DNA of 64,000 nucleotides, from assembly GCA_947852905.1 (NCBI GenBank), contig CANTVF010000004.1, forward strand, positions 124,001-188,000, in the 5' to 3' direction. This stretch comes from an uncultured Tidjanibacter sp. (GTDB lineage Bacteria > Bacteroidota > Bacteroidia > Bacteroidales > Rikenellaceae). Of this stretch, positions 16,622-25,206 are shown piece after piece. The first letter of the stretch is position 1, and every line of letters starts with the position of its first letter. A model generated the notes under the pieces. The model was not told the origin of the DNA. It did not search any database and saw only the letters and a program-made list of their open reading frames with translations. The position numbers and the translations under genes are program-made.

Positions 16622-18778
16622 ATGGCGGCAGACGGTATAAAGGGGAAAATACAAACATTTATAGACAACGAACAGTACTACGAGGCGCTTACGGCACTGG
16701 ATAAAGCCGAAAAGACCGATCCGTCGGACGACGAACTGTTATATCTCCGGGCCAAGATATTGTTAAGACAGAGAGAACACGACAAGGCGATAGTCCTTCT
16801 GCAGAAAGCCATTACATCCAGGCCATACGACACGAGACTGCTATCCTGCATGGTCGCCGCATACACGGATTCGGGACAGTACGACAAGGCGATAGAATAT
16901 GCCCGGCAGGTGACAGCGTTACAGCCGGACGATTCTACCGCACTGTTCAATCTGGGCTACGCATATAAATATGCCGACCGATATAATGAAGCGCTCGAAT
17001 ACCTGCATAAAGCTTTGGACATCGATCCGCACAACTCTGAAATTCTACTTCATATCGGAGACACATATTGTGTACTCTCAGACTATGAAAATGCGGAACA
17101 TTTCCTGCAAGAGGCCGCCGCGACCGATCCTAACGATTGGGACATTCAAAGCGCCTTAGGTTATCTGTACGGAATACAAGGACAACATGAAAAATCAATA
17201 GAGTATTTCAAAAAGGCAGTACGTTTGAGTCCTTCCAAATCTAAATCTTGGGAGAACTTGGGAAATGCCCTCTATCTGCAAGGCCAGTATCGGGAAGCTG
17301 TCAGATATCTCGAAAAAGCCTTAAATATAGATCCTGCAAATTCGGATATCCTCGATAGCTTGGGTTATTCATACATAATACTGCACGATTATCCCAAAGC
17401 CATAATCAGTCTCTCCAAAGCCACTGAAATATCCCCTGACAACAACCGGGCGTGGCTCCTTTTAGGGATAGCTTATATACAAACCGACGATCCCGACAAA
17501 GCACTGCCATGCTACGAGAACGCCTATCGTCTCAATCCGCAAAACGGACTTACATGCAAATCCTTAGCCAGCATCTATGCAAAGAAAGACCTATTCGGGA
17601 AGGCTGCGGAAATATACAGGCGCAGGGACTTGCTCGAACCGTTCAAGGTTCTCGATAAAACCACAGCATACAGGATAGCCGATCTAAACATAGACGAAAA
17701 CACATTCTTCAAGAACATAACCTCGACGGCCGGAACACGCAAATCCAAACTCGACTACCTGAAACGCATATACCTCAAATCGCTCGAAATCGTAAGTCTT
17801 CTGCACATAGACAACGAATACGAAACCGCATTCGCCCATTACACCCGAAAACGGCTGCTGGATATACTGATCTTCCCGACTGACGGCGACAATAGCCTCG
17901 ACGATACACACAAACCGACCGTCCGACTCAATTCCATTGTATCGTCCAACGATCCCAAAGAGGGCATGACACTGCTCGACTATCTGTTCGGCGACAACTG
18001 TACGGCATTGTGCGAAGACGGAACGGACTGTTACGCCATGGGCGACTACAGGGCTTTCGCCACCTGTTTCACATTCGACCCTGAAAGCCTCAACCAGTTC
18101 CGTCTTTACGGAAAAGAAAACGGACAGGAAGCCACGGGGATAAGCATCATATTCGACAAGACCCTTTTCGAGAAGGAGATAAAAAGTTTCGATCCTCTGA
18201 CGAAACTCACCGAGATGTCATCGGCCAACCCACAGGCCACGGGAAACAAACTGTCTCTCTTCCGGTGCATATACATAGACCCGGTCATCCGAAAAGTCAT
18301 ATCCATAGGCCACAAGGAACAGGCGGTATTCGACCGCGAACAACACTTCGACGGAATCAGATACAAGAAAAGGGATTTGCAGAGATACGCCACTACGATC
18401 GACAATACGTTGCAACAGGTACGCAAAGGCATCGAGGAGTTGTCCGACATAGTATCCGAAGCCGGGCTGAACGATACGGAGAAACAGGTAGCCGCCAAAC
18501 TGCTCATGAACCTGCGCTATCTCACCAAACACTCGGCGTTCAAGGAGGAACAGGAGTGCCGTATCATAAAGATAGCGAGCCTGAACGGTGACGAAGTGCA
18601 CCTGAACGAAGCCCGAACGTCATTCTACATCAACTACGGGACAGACGATATCAAACAATACATCAGGTCGGTCATCTTCGCGCCCATGGCCTCCGGCTTG
18701 CAGATATTCCACGACAGACTGATCAACGGCTCCATAAGGCACATCAAGGCGAGACAGTGTGCCCACCCGTTCAAATAG
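16622..18778 (+). CDS. TPR-repeat protein with DUF2971-like C-terminal domain
   Basis: 718 residues, no signal peptide, probably cytoplasmic. Residues 1 to about 345 hold roughly ten tetratricopeptide repeats (for example YNEALEYLHKALDIDPHNSE and REAVRYLEKALNIDPANSD), a protein-binding solenoid. The C-terminal part (about 440-710) has the features of DUF2971-type domains: GDYRAFATCFTFDPESLNQF-RLYG, then GISIIFD, then FKEEQECRIIKI and VIFAPMASGLQ. The biochemical role of that domain is unknown. The gene diverges from the RHS operon and has its own promoter box. It may be unrelated to the toxins, or may be a cytoplasmic sensor. Confidence 0.75.
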   Translation: MAADGIKGKIQTFIDNEQYYEALTALDKAEKTDPSDDELLYLRAKILLRQREHDKAIVLLQKAITSRPYDTRLLSCMVAAYTDSGQYDKAIEYARQVTALQPDDSTALFNLGYAYKYADRYNEALEYLHKALDIDPHNSEILLHIGDTYCVLSDYENAEHFLQEAAATDPNDWDIQSALGYLYGIQGQHEKSIEYFKKAVRLSPSKSKSWENLGNALYLQGQYREAVRYLEKALNIDPANSDILDSLGYSYIILHDYPKAIISLSKATEISPDNNRAWLLLGIAYIQTDDPDKALPCYENAYRLNPQNGLTCKSLASIYAKKDLFGKAAEIYRRRDLLEPFKVLDKTTAYRIADLNIDENTFFKNITSTAGTRKSKLDYLKRIYLKSLEIVSLLHIDNEYETAFAHYTRKRLLDILIFPTDGDNSLDDTHKPTVRLNSIVSSNDPKEGMTLLDYLFGDNCTALCEDGTDCYAMGDYRAFATCFTFDPESLNQFRLYGKENGQEATGISIIFDKTLFEKEIKSFDPLTKLTEMSSANPQATGNKLSLFRCIYIDPVIRKVISIGHKEQAVFDREQHFDGIRYKKRDLQRYATTIDNTLQQVRKGIEELSDIVSEAGLNDTEKQVAAKLLMNLRYLTKHSAFKEEQECRIIKIASLNGDEVHLNEARTSFYINYGTDDIKQYIRSVIFAPMASGLQIFHDRLINGSIRHIKARQCAHPFK

Positions 18779-18929
18779 CACCGCCATTTCGCCACTCCGC
18801 CCGACCGAAACACGCCGTAGTATGACAACCCGAAAGAACATCTGTCATACACCGATTTCACGCACGGCAACATTCGCAAGCCGCTACATCCGTAGGATAT
18901 AAACAACCTGCGCCGATACGCCCGCATCC

Positions 18930-18961
18930 GTAAAACGGGTTGTAAAATCAGTAATCCGTAT
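18930..18961 (+). promoter_or_regulatory. Two-half-site operator (21-bp spacing) upstream of the cupin gene
   Basis: The half-sites GTAAAACGGGT (18930-18940) and GTAATCCGTAT (18951-18961) are direct repeats starting 21 bp apart. The proximal one begins 35 bp before the -7 box. The same layout with matching half-sites precedes the alcohol dehydrogenase gene (23222-23253). AraC-family activators typically bind such two-turn direct repeats. Confidence 0.7.
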
Positions 18962-18980
18962 ACCGTACAGCATATCGACA

Positions 18981-19021
18981 TAACGTAATTTTGTAATACC
19001 TGAAATCTTAAAATTACGTTA
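18981..19021 (+). promoter_or_regulatory. 12-bp perfect inverted repeat over the -7 box and 5' leader of the cupin gene
   Basis: TAACGTAATTTT (18981-18992) and AAAATTACGTTA (19010-19021) are exact complements with a 17-nt spacer. The left arm contains the -7 box and the right arm lies 6 bp before the ATG. It could be an operator, or an RNA hairpin masking the start if transcription begins upstream of it. Confidence 0.65.
18986..18993 (+). promoter_or_regulatory. -7 promoter box of the cupin/aldo-keto reductase operon
   Basis: TAATTTTG fits TAnnTTTG and lies 34 bp before the ATG. There is no good -33 TTTG, which fits an activator-dependent promoter served by the operator at 18930-18961. Confidence 0.6.
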
Positions 19022-19027
19022 ATATCC

Positions 19028-20296
19028 ATGAAAGCCAGACACCTCGCCGCAGCTATCGTCATGATATCGGCGGCGCTCGCCGAAAGCGTTACATCAAATG
19101 CACAGAATATGAAAAAAGAAGAAGTTCCTCAGACGCTGAGCGTATTTCCCGTTGGAGAAGCCAACGTACAATACGCGGAATATTTCTCCGGACGTTCCTA
19201 TCTGGCCCGCCTGACACGGAACGCCGCCCTCAACTGTCCGGTAAGCAACGTGACCTTCGAGCCGGGTTGCCGCAATAACTGGCACAGCCACACCGGAGGC
19301 CAGATACTTATAGCCGTAGGCGGCAAAGGCTACTATCAGGAAAAAGGCGGTCCCGCCCGCATGCTTCTGCCGGGCGACATTGTCGAAATAGCTCCCGGCG
19401 TGGTACACTGGCACGGCGCCGCACCCGACAGCTGGTTCTCGCATCTCGCCGTAGAGTGCAACCCGCAGACCAATGAAAACAAATGGCTCGACCCGGTTAC
19501 CGACGAAGAGTATGCCGAAGCCGTCTCGATACGGACACCCGTTTCGGCATATGCCGCCGAACGTTATTCCGAATGGTATCCCTCAACGGTCGGCTCCATG
19601 GAAAAGACCGATCCCGAACTCGCTGCCGTATTCCGTAATTTCGCATTCGGAGACACGCAACGATACGGCGATCTGGATACCCGCACGCGCATCATGGTCA
19701 CCATGGCATCCGCAATCGCCATGAACGCCGGCGACACATACCGCAATACTCTACAAGCAGCACTGGCCAACGGTATTACGCCTGACGAGATCAAAGCCGT
19801 CCTGTACCATGCCGTACCGTATGCAGGCATGTCTAAAGTGGCCGACATGATCCCCGCAGCCAACGAGTTTCTCGCATCCAGAGGAATCGCCCTGCCGCTC
19901 GCACCGCAATCGGCAACTACGCCGGCCGACCGCATGGAAAAAGGTCTCGCGCTGCAAAAATCCATATTCGGCGCCGACCATATAGACCGCATGTACGAAA
20001 CCGCCCCCGCCGGTCAGCGACACATTCAGGAATACCTTTCGGCGAACTGTTTCGGCGATTACCAAACGAGTCCCGTACTCGACGTCCGAACGCGCGAACT
20101 GCTCACCTTCGCGATTCTCGTTTCGCTCGGAGGGTGCGAGCCTCAGGTCAAAGGCCACATACAGGGAAATGTCAACGTTGGCAACGACAAAGGCACGTTA
20201 CTTGCTGTCGTAACACAACTGCTTCCATATATAGGCTATCCGCGTACACTGAACGCCGTGACCTGCCTTAACGAAACTATACCGGAAAACAAATAA
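19028..20296 (+). CDS. Exported cupin and carboxymuconolactone decarboxylase-like fusion protein
   Basis: 422 residues with a signal-like N-terminus (HLAAAIVMISAALAESVTSNA). Residues about 65-150 are a cupin with metal ligands H86, H88 and Q92 in WHSHTGGQ and H127 in VVHWHG. Two carboxymuconolactone decarboxylase-like units follow (about 190-290 and 310-420), recognisable by RTRIMVTMASAIAM, ALANGITPDEIKAVLYHAVPYAG and RTRELLTFAILVSLGG. Such fusions are widespread and probably handle small redox-active or quinone-like compounds; the true substrate is unknown. The aldo-keto reductase follows 11 bp later. Regulation is inferred from the two-half-site operator. Confidence 0.85.
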   Translation: MKARHLAAAIVMISAALAESVTSNAQNMKKEEVPQTLSVFPVGEANVQYAEYFSGRSYLARLTRNAALNCPVSNVTFEPGCRNNWHSHTGGQILIAVGGKGYYQEKGGPARMLLPGDIVEIAPGVVHWHGAAPDSWFSHLAVECNPQTNENKWLDPVTDEEYAEAVSIRTPVSAYAAERYSEWYPSTVGSMEKTDPELAAVFRNFAFGDTQRYGDLDTRTRIMVTMASAIAMNAGDTYRNTLQAALANGITPDEIKAVLYHAVPYAGMSKVADMIPAANEFLASRGIALPLAPQSATTPADRMEKGLALQKSIFGADHIDRMYETAPAGQRHIQEYLSANCFGDYQTSPVLDVRTRELLTFAILVSLGGCEPQVKGHIQGNVNVGNDKGTLLAVVTQLLPYIGYPRTLNAVTCLNETIPENK

Positions 20297-20307
20297 TAGA
20301 TACGATT

Positions 20308-21147
20308 ATGAAAACCGTAAAACTCAACAACGGCATAGAAATGCCGATACTCGGATACGGAGTATATCAGGTAACACCCGAAGAGTGCGAACGCTGCGTT
20401 TCGGATGCGATAAGCATAGGATACCGCTCGATAGACACGGCTCAGGCATACCACAACGAAGAGGAAGTCGGCAACGCCATACGCAAAAGCGGCATACCAC
20501 GCAAAGAGCTGTTCATTACCACCAAGGTATGGATAACCAATGCCGGTTACGAAAAGGCCACAGCCTCCATAGACGAGTCTTTGCGCAAATTGCAGACCGA
20601 CTACGTAGACCTGTTGCTCATACACCAGCCGTTCGGCGACTATTACGGCACCTACCGTGCAATGGAAAAGGCATACGCGGACGGCAAGACACGCGCAATA
20701 GGCGTCAGCAACTTCTATCCAGACCGTTTCATAGACCTCGCCGAACACGTCGATGTCAAACCTGCCGTCAACCAGGTGGAGACCCACGTTTTCAATCAGC
20801 AGGTCAAACCGCAGGAGATCATGCGCGAATACGGCACCCGCGTGATGTCATGGGGACCGTTCGCCGAAGGGAGGAACGGTTTCTTCACAAACGAGACTCT
20901 CGCCGAAATAGGCCGCGAATACGGCAAGTCGGTCGCTCAGGTCGCTCTGCGCTATCTCATCCAGCGCGATATAATCGTCATTCCCAAATCGACGCACAAG
21001 GAACGCATGGCAGAAAATTTCGACGTATTCGACTTCGAACTGACCGAACGTGACATGGAAAGTATATCGAAACTCGACAAGGATGAAAGTCTGTTCTTCT
21101 CGCACTACGATCCTCAAACCGTCAAATTCCTGCTAAGCATCAAATAA
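20308..21147 (+). CDS. Aldo-keto reductase (2,5-diketo-gluconate reductase-like)
   Basis: 279 residues, the normal length for the family, cytoplasmic. It is an NADPH-dependent carbonyl reductase. The catalytic tetrad is visible as D43 and Y48 in DTAQAYHNE, K73 in TTKVW and H106 in LLLIHQP. The cofactor loop IPKSTHKERM is present near residue 230. It follows the cupin fusion by 11 bp, ends in a strong terminator, and so is cotranscribed with it. It probably reduces an aldehyde or ketone made or encountered in the same pathway as the neighbouring alcohol dehydrogenase. The substrate cannot be read from the sequence. Confidence 0.92.
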   Translation: MKTVKLNNGIEMPILGYGVYQVTPEECERCVSDAISIGYRSIDTAQAYHNEEEVGNAIRKSGIPRKELFITTKVWITNAGYEKATASIDESLRKLQTDYVDLLLIHQPFGDYYGTYRAMEKAYADGKTRAIGVSNFYPDRFIDLAEHVDVKPAVNQVETHVFNQQVKPQEIMREYGTRVMSWGPFAEGRNGFFTNETLAEIGREYGKSVAQVALRYLIQRDIIVIPKSTHKERMAENFDVFDFELTERDMESISKLDKDESLFFSHYDPQTVKFLLSIK

Positions 21148-21165
21148 GACACTCAAATACGAAAT

Positions 21166-21196
21166 AAAATGGGAGCCGACAAACGGCTCCCATTTT
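21166..21196. terminator. Bidirectional terminator between the reductase and the AraC genes
   Basis: The perfect 13-bp stem AAAATGGGAGCCG/CGGCTCCCATTTT has a 5-nt loop. It carries T-runs in both directions and lies between convergent genes. Confidence 0.92.
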
Positions 21197-21272
21197 ATAT
21201 ATACGCTTACCGTATATTCGACGTATGGCAAACAATAATCGTCCATAACCCGCAACGTAGTGAACGACCGGT

Positions 21273-22166
21273 TCAGTTTCTCGAAGTACGGTACTCTCCC
21301 GGCGACACTCCATTCAGCCGTTTAAATATCGTACTGAAACACTGCACGTTCGGAAATCCGAGACGCTCGGCTACTGATGCCGGCGAAACAGACTCGTCTA
21401 CCAGCATACGACGCGAAGCCTCCATACGTTTTTCCTGAAAATACCGATACAGGTTACGCCCTGTCACGAACTTCAGCATGTCCTGCATATACTGCGGCGA
21501 CAAACCGAGCCGGGCGGCACAATACTCCGCCGTAGGCAACTCTCCGCCGCGCAACGCTCCCGAACGGATATAATCGTCTATAATCTCGTCCAGCCGGCCG
21601 ACAAGAGCCTTGTTCCTGTCTTCGCGCGTAATGAACTGACGTTCGTAAAATCGCCGGCAATAATCGAGCAACAGTTCTATGTAACGTGAAATCAGAGTAC
21701 GGCTGTGACCGTCTATGCCGTAGGCCAGTTCATCGGCGATAGCATTCAGACACTCCGATACCTTACCCTTTTCCCTTACCGACAGATGCAACGCCTCCTC
21801 CTTGCCATACCGGAAGAACGTATAATCGTCCATATGGTTGCAAAGCGTAGTACGCAACAGCAGGTCCGGATGAAAAGCGAGCAACCTTCCCATCTGCGGC
21901 AACGAACGGGTTTCGTTCATCCGGAATATCTCTCCCGGCCGGAGAAATATCATAGCGGCTTTGGAATAGTCGTAATATTCACGACCGCAGCAACACCCGT
22001 CGTCGCCCTCGGTCAACAATACGGCATAAAATTCGAATCTGACCGTCTCCCGTATCGAAGAGCGGTTTTCCAGATCTATAATGGCTGCCTGCGGGTGGAG
22101 CGTTCTGCACCCCAGACGGCAATTACACTCGTGGACGGTCTTGAAATCGAGCGTAGCGGTTTTCAT
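21273..22166 (-). CDS. AraC-family transcription regulator 1
   Basis: 297 residues. The N-terminal part is an AraC-type ligand-sensing domain (CCGREYYDYSKAAMIFLRPG). The C-terminal ~100 residues are the two helix-turn-helix motifs (PTAEYCAARLGLSPQYMQDM and SVAERLGFPNVQCFSTIFKR, ending GVSPGEYR). It is a tandem paralog of the gene at 22181-23086, sharing LLLDYCRRFYERQFITR and the same domain order. It starts 14 bp after that gene, so both are one transcript. It probably controls the flanking redox genes. The inducer is unknown. Confidence 0.9.
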   Translation of the reverse strand: MKTATLDFKTVHECNCRLGCRTLHPQAAIIDLENRSSIRETVRFEFYAVLLTEGDDGCCCGREYYDYSKAAMIFLRPGEIFRMNETRSLPQMGRLLAFHPDLLLRTTLCNHMDDYTFFRYGKEEALHLSVREKGKVSECLNAIADELAYGIDGHSRTLISRYIELLLDYCRRFYERQFITREDRNKALVGRLDEIIDDYIRSGALRGGELPTAEYCAARLGLSPQYMQDMLKFVTGRNLYRYFQEKRMEASRRMLVDESVSPASVAERLGFPNVQCFSTIFKRLNGVSPGEYRTSRN

Positions 22167-22180
22167 TTCCGATCAAGGCC

Positions 22181-23086
22181 TCACATGCCCTGCATTCTGT
22201 ATTCGTTGGGAGTACACCCGACACGTTTCTTGAAAAGACGGCTGAAATGTTGCGGATATTGAAATCCGAGCGAATAGGCTATACGGCTGACCGTATCGTC
22301 CGTACCGAGCATCATCTCCTTGGCACGTTCTATCACCTTCTCCTGTATATGCTCCTGCGGTGTCCGTCCCGTCTCCTTCTTGACCATATCGCCGAAATAA
22401 TTAGGCGAAAGGCACACCTTGTCCGCAAAATACTTGACCGTCGGCAATCCGGACTGCTCCGGCATACCGCCGTCGAAATACTCGTCGAGCAAGCGTTCGA
22501 AACGCGCCAAGGTATCGTGCGTCTCGTTGCCGCGCGTGATGAACTGACGTTCGTAAAAACGCATGCAATAATTCAGCAGAAGTTCTATATTGTTCACTAT
22601 CAACGAACGGCTATGCTTGTCTATCGCATGTTCGAGTTCTACGCCTATATTGTTCATGCAACCTATGATTATCTCCCTCTCCTGCTCGGACAGGTGCAAC
22701 GCTTCGCTCACGGCATACGAAAAGAACGTATATCTCCTCATCTGCGTGCCGAGCGATGTTCCGTGGATCAGGTCCGGGTGAAACAGCAATCCTATGACCG
22801 GCTGCGTAACCTCGTCGTTCACGTTAGTCACCGTAACTGTCTGTCCCGGAGCGAAACACACTATCGTACCGTCCTGATAATCGTAGTTCCTGCGACCGTA
22901 TTTTATATCGCAGCTTTTGTACAACTTCAGAAATACGGCATACAGGCCGTAATTCCACTGGACTCCGCTCTCTGTTCTTTTGGTCGCCTTGCGCAGATCC
23001 GCCACAGTCACCAGCGGATGCAGCGTTTCCAGTCCGACCATATCGTTGTAAAGTTCGACACTGTCGAGTTCTATTATCCTGTCCAT
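22181..23086 (-). CDS. AraC-family transcription regulator 2
   Basis: 301 residues with the same organisation as its paralog downstream. The sensor domain has KYGRRNYDYQDGTIVCFAPG and the helix-turn-helix pair is PTVKYFADKVCLSPNYFGDM and SRIAYSLGFQYPQHFSRLFK, ending GCTPNEYR. It diverges from the alcohol dehydrogenase gene, with four 21-bp-phased direct repeats in the shared 239-bp promoter region. This gene or its paralog is the best candidate to bind them and the matching pair at 18930-18961. Confidence 0.9.
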   Translation of the reverse strand: MDRIIELDSVELYNDMVGLETLHPLVTVADLRKATKRTESGVQWNYGLYAVFLKLYKSCDIKYGRRNYDYQDGTIVCFAPGQTVTVTNVNDEVTQPVIGLLFHPDLIHGTSLGTQMRRYTFFSYAVSEALHLSEQEREIIIGCMNNIGVELEHAIDKHSRSLIVNNIELLLNYCMRFYERQFITRGNETHDTLARFERLLDEYFDGGMPEQSGLPTVKYFADKVCLSPNYFGDMVKKETGRTPQEHIQEKVIERAKEMMLGTDDTVSRIAYSLGFQYPQHFSRLFKKRVGCTPNEYRMQGM

Positions 23087-23108
23087 AGGCTCAAATGTTT
23101 GAACTCTA

Positions 23109-23116
23109 CAAATGTA
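23109..23116 (-). promoter_or_regulatory. -7 promoter box of the AraC operon
   Basis: CAAATGTA on the plus strand reads TACATTTG on the minus strand, fitting TAnnTTTG, 22 bp before the ATG of the upstream AraC gene. Confidence 0.5.
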
Positions 23117-23158
23117 ACCATAAAAATCGGGCCTTCGTCCACCGGCCGGCGCGAAACC

Positions 23159-23190
23159 GTAACCGGGGTAACAATATCAGTAATCAGGGT
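23159..23190 (+). promoter_or_regulatory. Distal operator pair in the AraC / alcohol dehydrogenase intergenic region
   Basis: GTAACCGGGGT (23159-23169) and GTAATCAGGGT (23180-23190) start 21 bp apart. They are in phase with the proximal pair (42 bp to the next copy). Being nearer the AraC promoter, they may serve autoregulation or looping. Confidence 0.65.
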
Positions 23191-23221
23191 AAAAACGACT
23201 GCGGCGACGGACTCAATACCG

Positions 23222-23253
23222 GTAATCTGGGTCATAATGTCCGTAATCCGTCT
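23222..23253 (+). promoter_or_regulatory. Proximal operator pair of the alcohol dehydrogenase promoter
   Basis: GTAATCTGGGT (23222-23232) and GTAATCCGTCT (23243-23253) start 21 bp apart. The second starts 35 bp before the -7 box, exactly as in the cupin promoter. Confidence 0.75.
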
Positions 23254-23277
23254 ACAGACAGACTCCGTCCCTCGGAA

Positions 23278-23285
23278 TAAATTTG
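23278..23285 (+). promoter_or_regulatory. -7 promoter box of the iron-type alcohol dehydrogenase gene
   Basis: TAAATTTG fits TAnnTTTG, 40 bp before the ATG. The -33 region is occupied by the proximal operator half-site. Confidence 0.65.
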
Positions 23286-23325
23286 CAAAACGGAAAACGA
23301 AGACAGACTGTAAAAACATACAATT

Positions 23326-24510
23326 ATGGAACAAGGAATGAATTTCAAGATGTACGTCCCCACCCGCATAATATTCGGAGCGGGCGAACTGGACAACCTG
23401 CACACCCAAACCATGCCGGGAAGAAAAGCGCTGCTCGTAATCTCGAACGGCAAATCGACACGTGAAAACGGATATCTGTCCCGCGTCGAGGAACAGTTGC
23501 GAATGGCCGGAACGGATTTCGTCCTGTTCGATCGAATCGAACCGAATCCGCTGAAATCCACGGTCATGGCAGGAGCGAAACACGCCCGCGAAAACGGCTG
23601 CGACTTCATCGTGGCTCTCGGCGGAGGCAGCGTAATGGACTGTTCCAAAGCCATAGCCGCAATGGCTACCAACGAAGGCGACATATGGGACTACATATCC
23701 GGCGGCACAGGCAAAGCCCGCCCCGTAAAGAACGCACCGCTGCCCATAGTAGCGATAACCACTACCGCCGGCACCGGTTCCGAAGTAGACCAGTGGGGCG
23801 TGATAACCAACGACGAAACGCATGAAAAGATAGGATTCGGCGGCATCGATGCGCTGTTCCCCGTCCTCGCCGTGGTCGATCCGCAGACCATGACAAGCGT
23901 ACCGCCGCACTTCACGGCCTATCAGGGATTCGATGCGCTGTTCCACAGCGTCGAATGCTACATCTCACGCTTCGCCAATCTGATGAGCGACATGTATGCG
24001 CTGACCGCAATAGAAAACATTTCCCGCAATCTGCCGCGTGCCGTCGCCGACGGCAACGATATGGAGGCCCGTACCCGCGTAGCATTCGGCAATACCCTGT
24101 CGGGAGTGGCCATGACCGTGGCGACTACCACCAGCCAGCATTCTCTGGAACACGCCATGAGCGCCTATCACCAGCAACTGCCTCACGGAGCCGGTCTCAT
24201 CATGATAAGCAAGGCGTTCTTCTCGCACTTCATCGAACATCACGGTTGCGACGAACGCTTCGTCCGCATGGCTCAGGCAATGGGTATGGAGAACGCCTCA
24301 CGGCCTGAGGATTTCATCGTGATGCTCGACAAACTGCAACGGGAATGCGGCGTCGCCGACCTGAAAATGTCGGATTACGGCATTGTACCCGAAGATTTCG
24401 AGACGATAGCCGTCAACGCCCGTGAAACGATGGGCGGGCTGTTCGCCTCCGACCGCATACAGCTCAGCACCACGGACTGCGTCAAAATACTCCGGGAATC
24501 TTACCGGTAA
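23326..24510 (+). CDS. Iron-containing alcohol dehydrogenase
   Basis: 394 residues, usual length. It is an NAD(P)H-dependent group III alcohol dehydrogenase that interconverts alcohols with aldehydes or ketones in the cytoplasm. The nucleotide-binding motif GGGSVMD is at 99-105, TTAGTGSE follows near 145, and metal-ligand stretches are seen in GFDALFHSVE, SLEHAMSAYHQQLPHGAGL and later histidines. It is monocistronic with its own promoter and terminator. It diverges from the AraC pair and shares the 21-bp operator with the cupin/reductase operon, which suggests a joint role in carbonyl or alcohol detoxification or use. Confidence 0.92.
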   Translation: MEQGMNFKMYVPTRIIFGAGELDNLHTQTMPGRKALLVISNGKSTRENGYLSRVEEQLRMAGTDFVLFDRIEPNPLKSTVMAGAKHARENGCDFIVALGGGSVMDCSKAIAAMATNEGDIWDYISGGTGKARPVKNAPLPIVAITTTAGTGSEVDQWGVITNDETHEKIGFGGIDALFPVLAVVDPQTMTSVPPHFTAYQGFDALFHSVECYISRFANLMSDMYALTAIENISRNLPRAVADGNDMEARTRVAFGNTLSGVAMTVATTTSQHSLEHAMSAYHQQLPHGAGLIMISKAFFSHFIEHHGCDERFVRMAQAMGMENASRPEDFIVMLDKLQRECGVADLKMSDYGIVPEDFETIAVNARETMGGLFASDRIQLSTTDCVKILRESYR

Positions 24511-24538
24511 CCCGCCGCTACGTTACCTGCTCTTGAAA

Positions 24539-24577
24539 TGCGGCCTGTCTCCGTAATAGGGGACAGGCCGCACGTTT
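24539..24577 (+). terminator. Terminator of the alcohol dehydrogenase gene
   Basis: The 14-bp stem starting TGCGGCCTGTC and closing with GACAGGCCGCA has one mismatch or wobble. A short T-run (GTTTTA) follows. Confidence 0.8.
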
Positions 24578-24920
24578 TACCGGTAGGGCATCCATATCCA
24601 CGTCTCGGACTGCTCCACTGAACGATACGCATCGGAATACCTATCAATTGCCGCAACCGTCATACACATCAAAACACATATGTACCCGTCGGGCCGTATG
24701 TTATACAAATAATACCGATATCCCACAGAACACGTGTCCACCAATTACGTAGCAACCCTTTCAGCAGAATAGCTCCCTTGTCCCGTAGCTCTTTCACCAT
24801 ACCGCGACACACCGCCCGCTATGACTTCACAACCGCAGTATCGCAGACAATCAGCCTATGCGGAACGAATACAATCCTCACAGTCAATATCATAACAGAC
24901 AAAAAAAGAAAGGATAAAAG
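24578..24920. other. Intergenic stretch without a recognisable feature
   Basis: About 340 bp between the alcohol dehydrogenase terminator and the cobalamin promoter. I see no convincing gene, RNA or repeat in it. Confidence 0.6.
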
Positions 24921-24925
24921 AAAAA

Positions 24926-24958
24926 CTTGTTTTTCCCGGAACAAATTGCTTAACTTTG
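24926..24958 (+). promoter_or_regulatory. Promoter of the cobalamin-controlled operon
   Basis: The -7 box TAACTTTG (24951-24958) has a CTTG at 24926-24929 as -33 element with 21-bp spacing. This is close to the Bacteroidetes consensus and lies just before the riboswitch. Confidence 0.75.
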
Positions 24959-24965
24959 TCGCGTT

Positions 24966-25150
24966 ACAGGTTTCCGCACCTGCCGTCAATCCGGTAGGAG
25001 GAATTAATAGGGAATGCCGTGAAAGTCGGCAACAGTTCCCGCTGCTGTAAGTTCCGTCCCCGACGAGGGGGCAAACCGGTTCCGATACTCTTTGCCACTG
25101 GATTCATTCCGGGAAGGCATCGGAACAGGAACGAGTCAGAAGACCTGCCT
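24966..25150 (+). ncRNA. Cobalamin (B12) riboswitch
   Basis: The conserved blocks of the class appear in order: AATAGGGAA near 25009, GTGAAAGTCGG, the CAGTTCCCGCTGCTGTAAG core, a GCCACTGG segment near 25095, GGGAAGGC near 25111, and the B12 box AGTCAGAAGACCTGCC at 25134-25149. The closing helix pairs CAGGT near 24967 with ACCTG in the box. It binds adenosyl- or other cobalamins and lowers expression of uptake genes when B12 is plentiful. It heads the six-gene outer-membrane operon 25557-36264. Confidence 0.95.
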
Positions 25151-25206
25151 GCAACGAGGGTTTCGATCTCACGGAGAATGAGAGAGGAGTCGACGGTTTT
25201 CTGACT
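25134..25206 (+). promoter_or_regulatory. Possible expression platform of the riboswitch
   Basis: AGTCAGAAGACC (25134-25145, the B12 box) can pair with GGTTTTCTGACT (25195-25206) at 11 of 12 positions. Ligand binding would prevent this pairing. A short T-rich stretch (TGTTTTCC) follows, so the alternative structure may act as a terminator or antiterminator. Confidence 0.5.

Noticed and set aside
24778-25050. Open frame running into the cobalamin riboswitch
   Set aside because: It overlaps the promoter and the aptamer and has no gene-like features.
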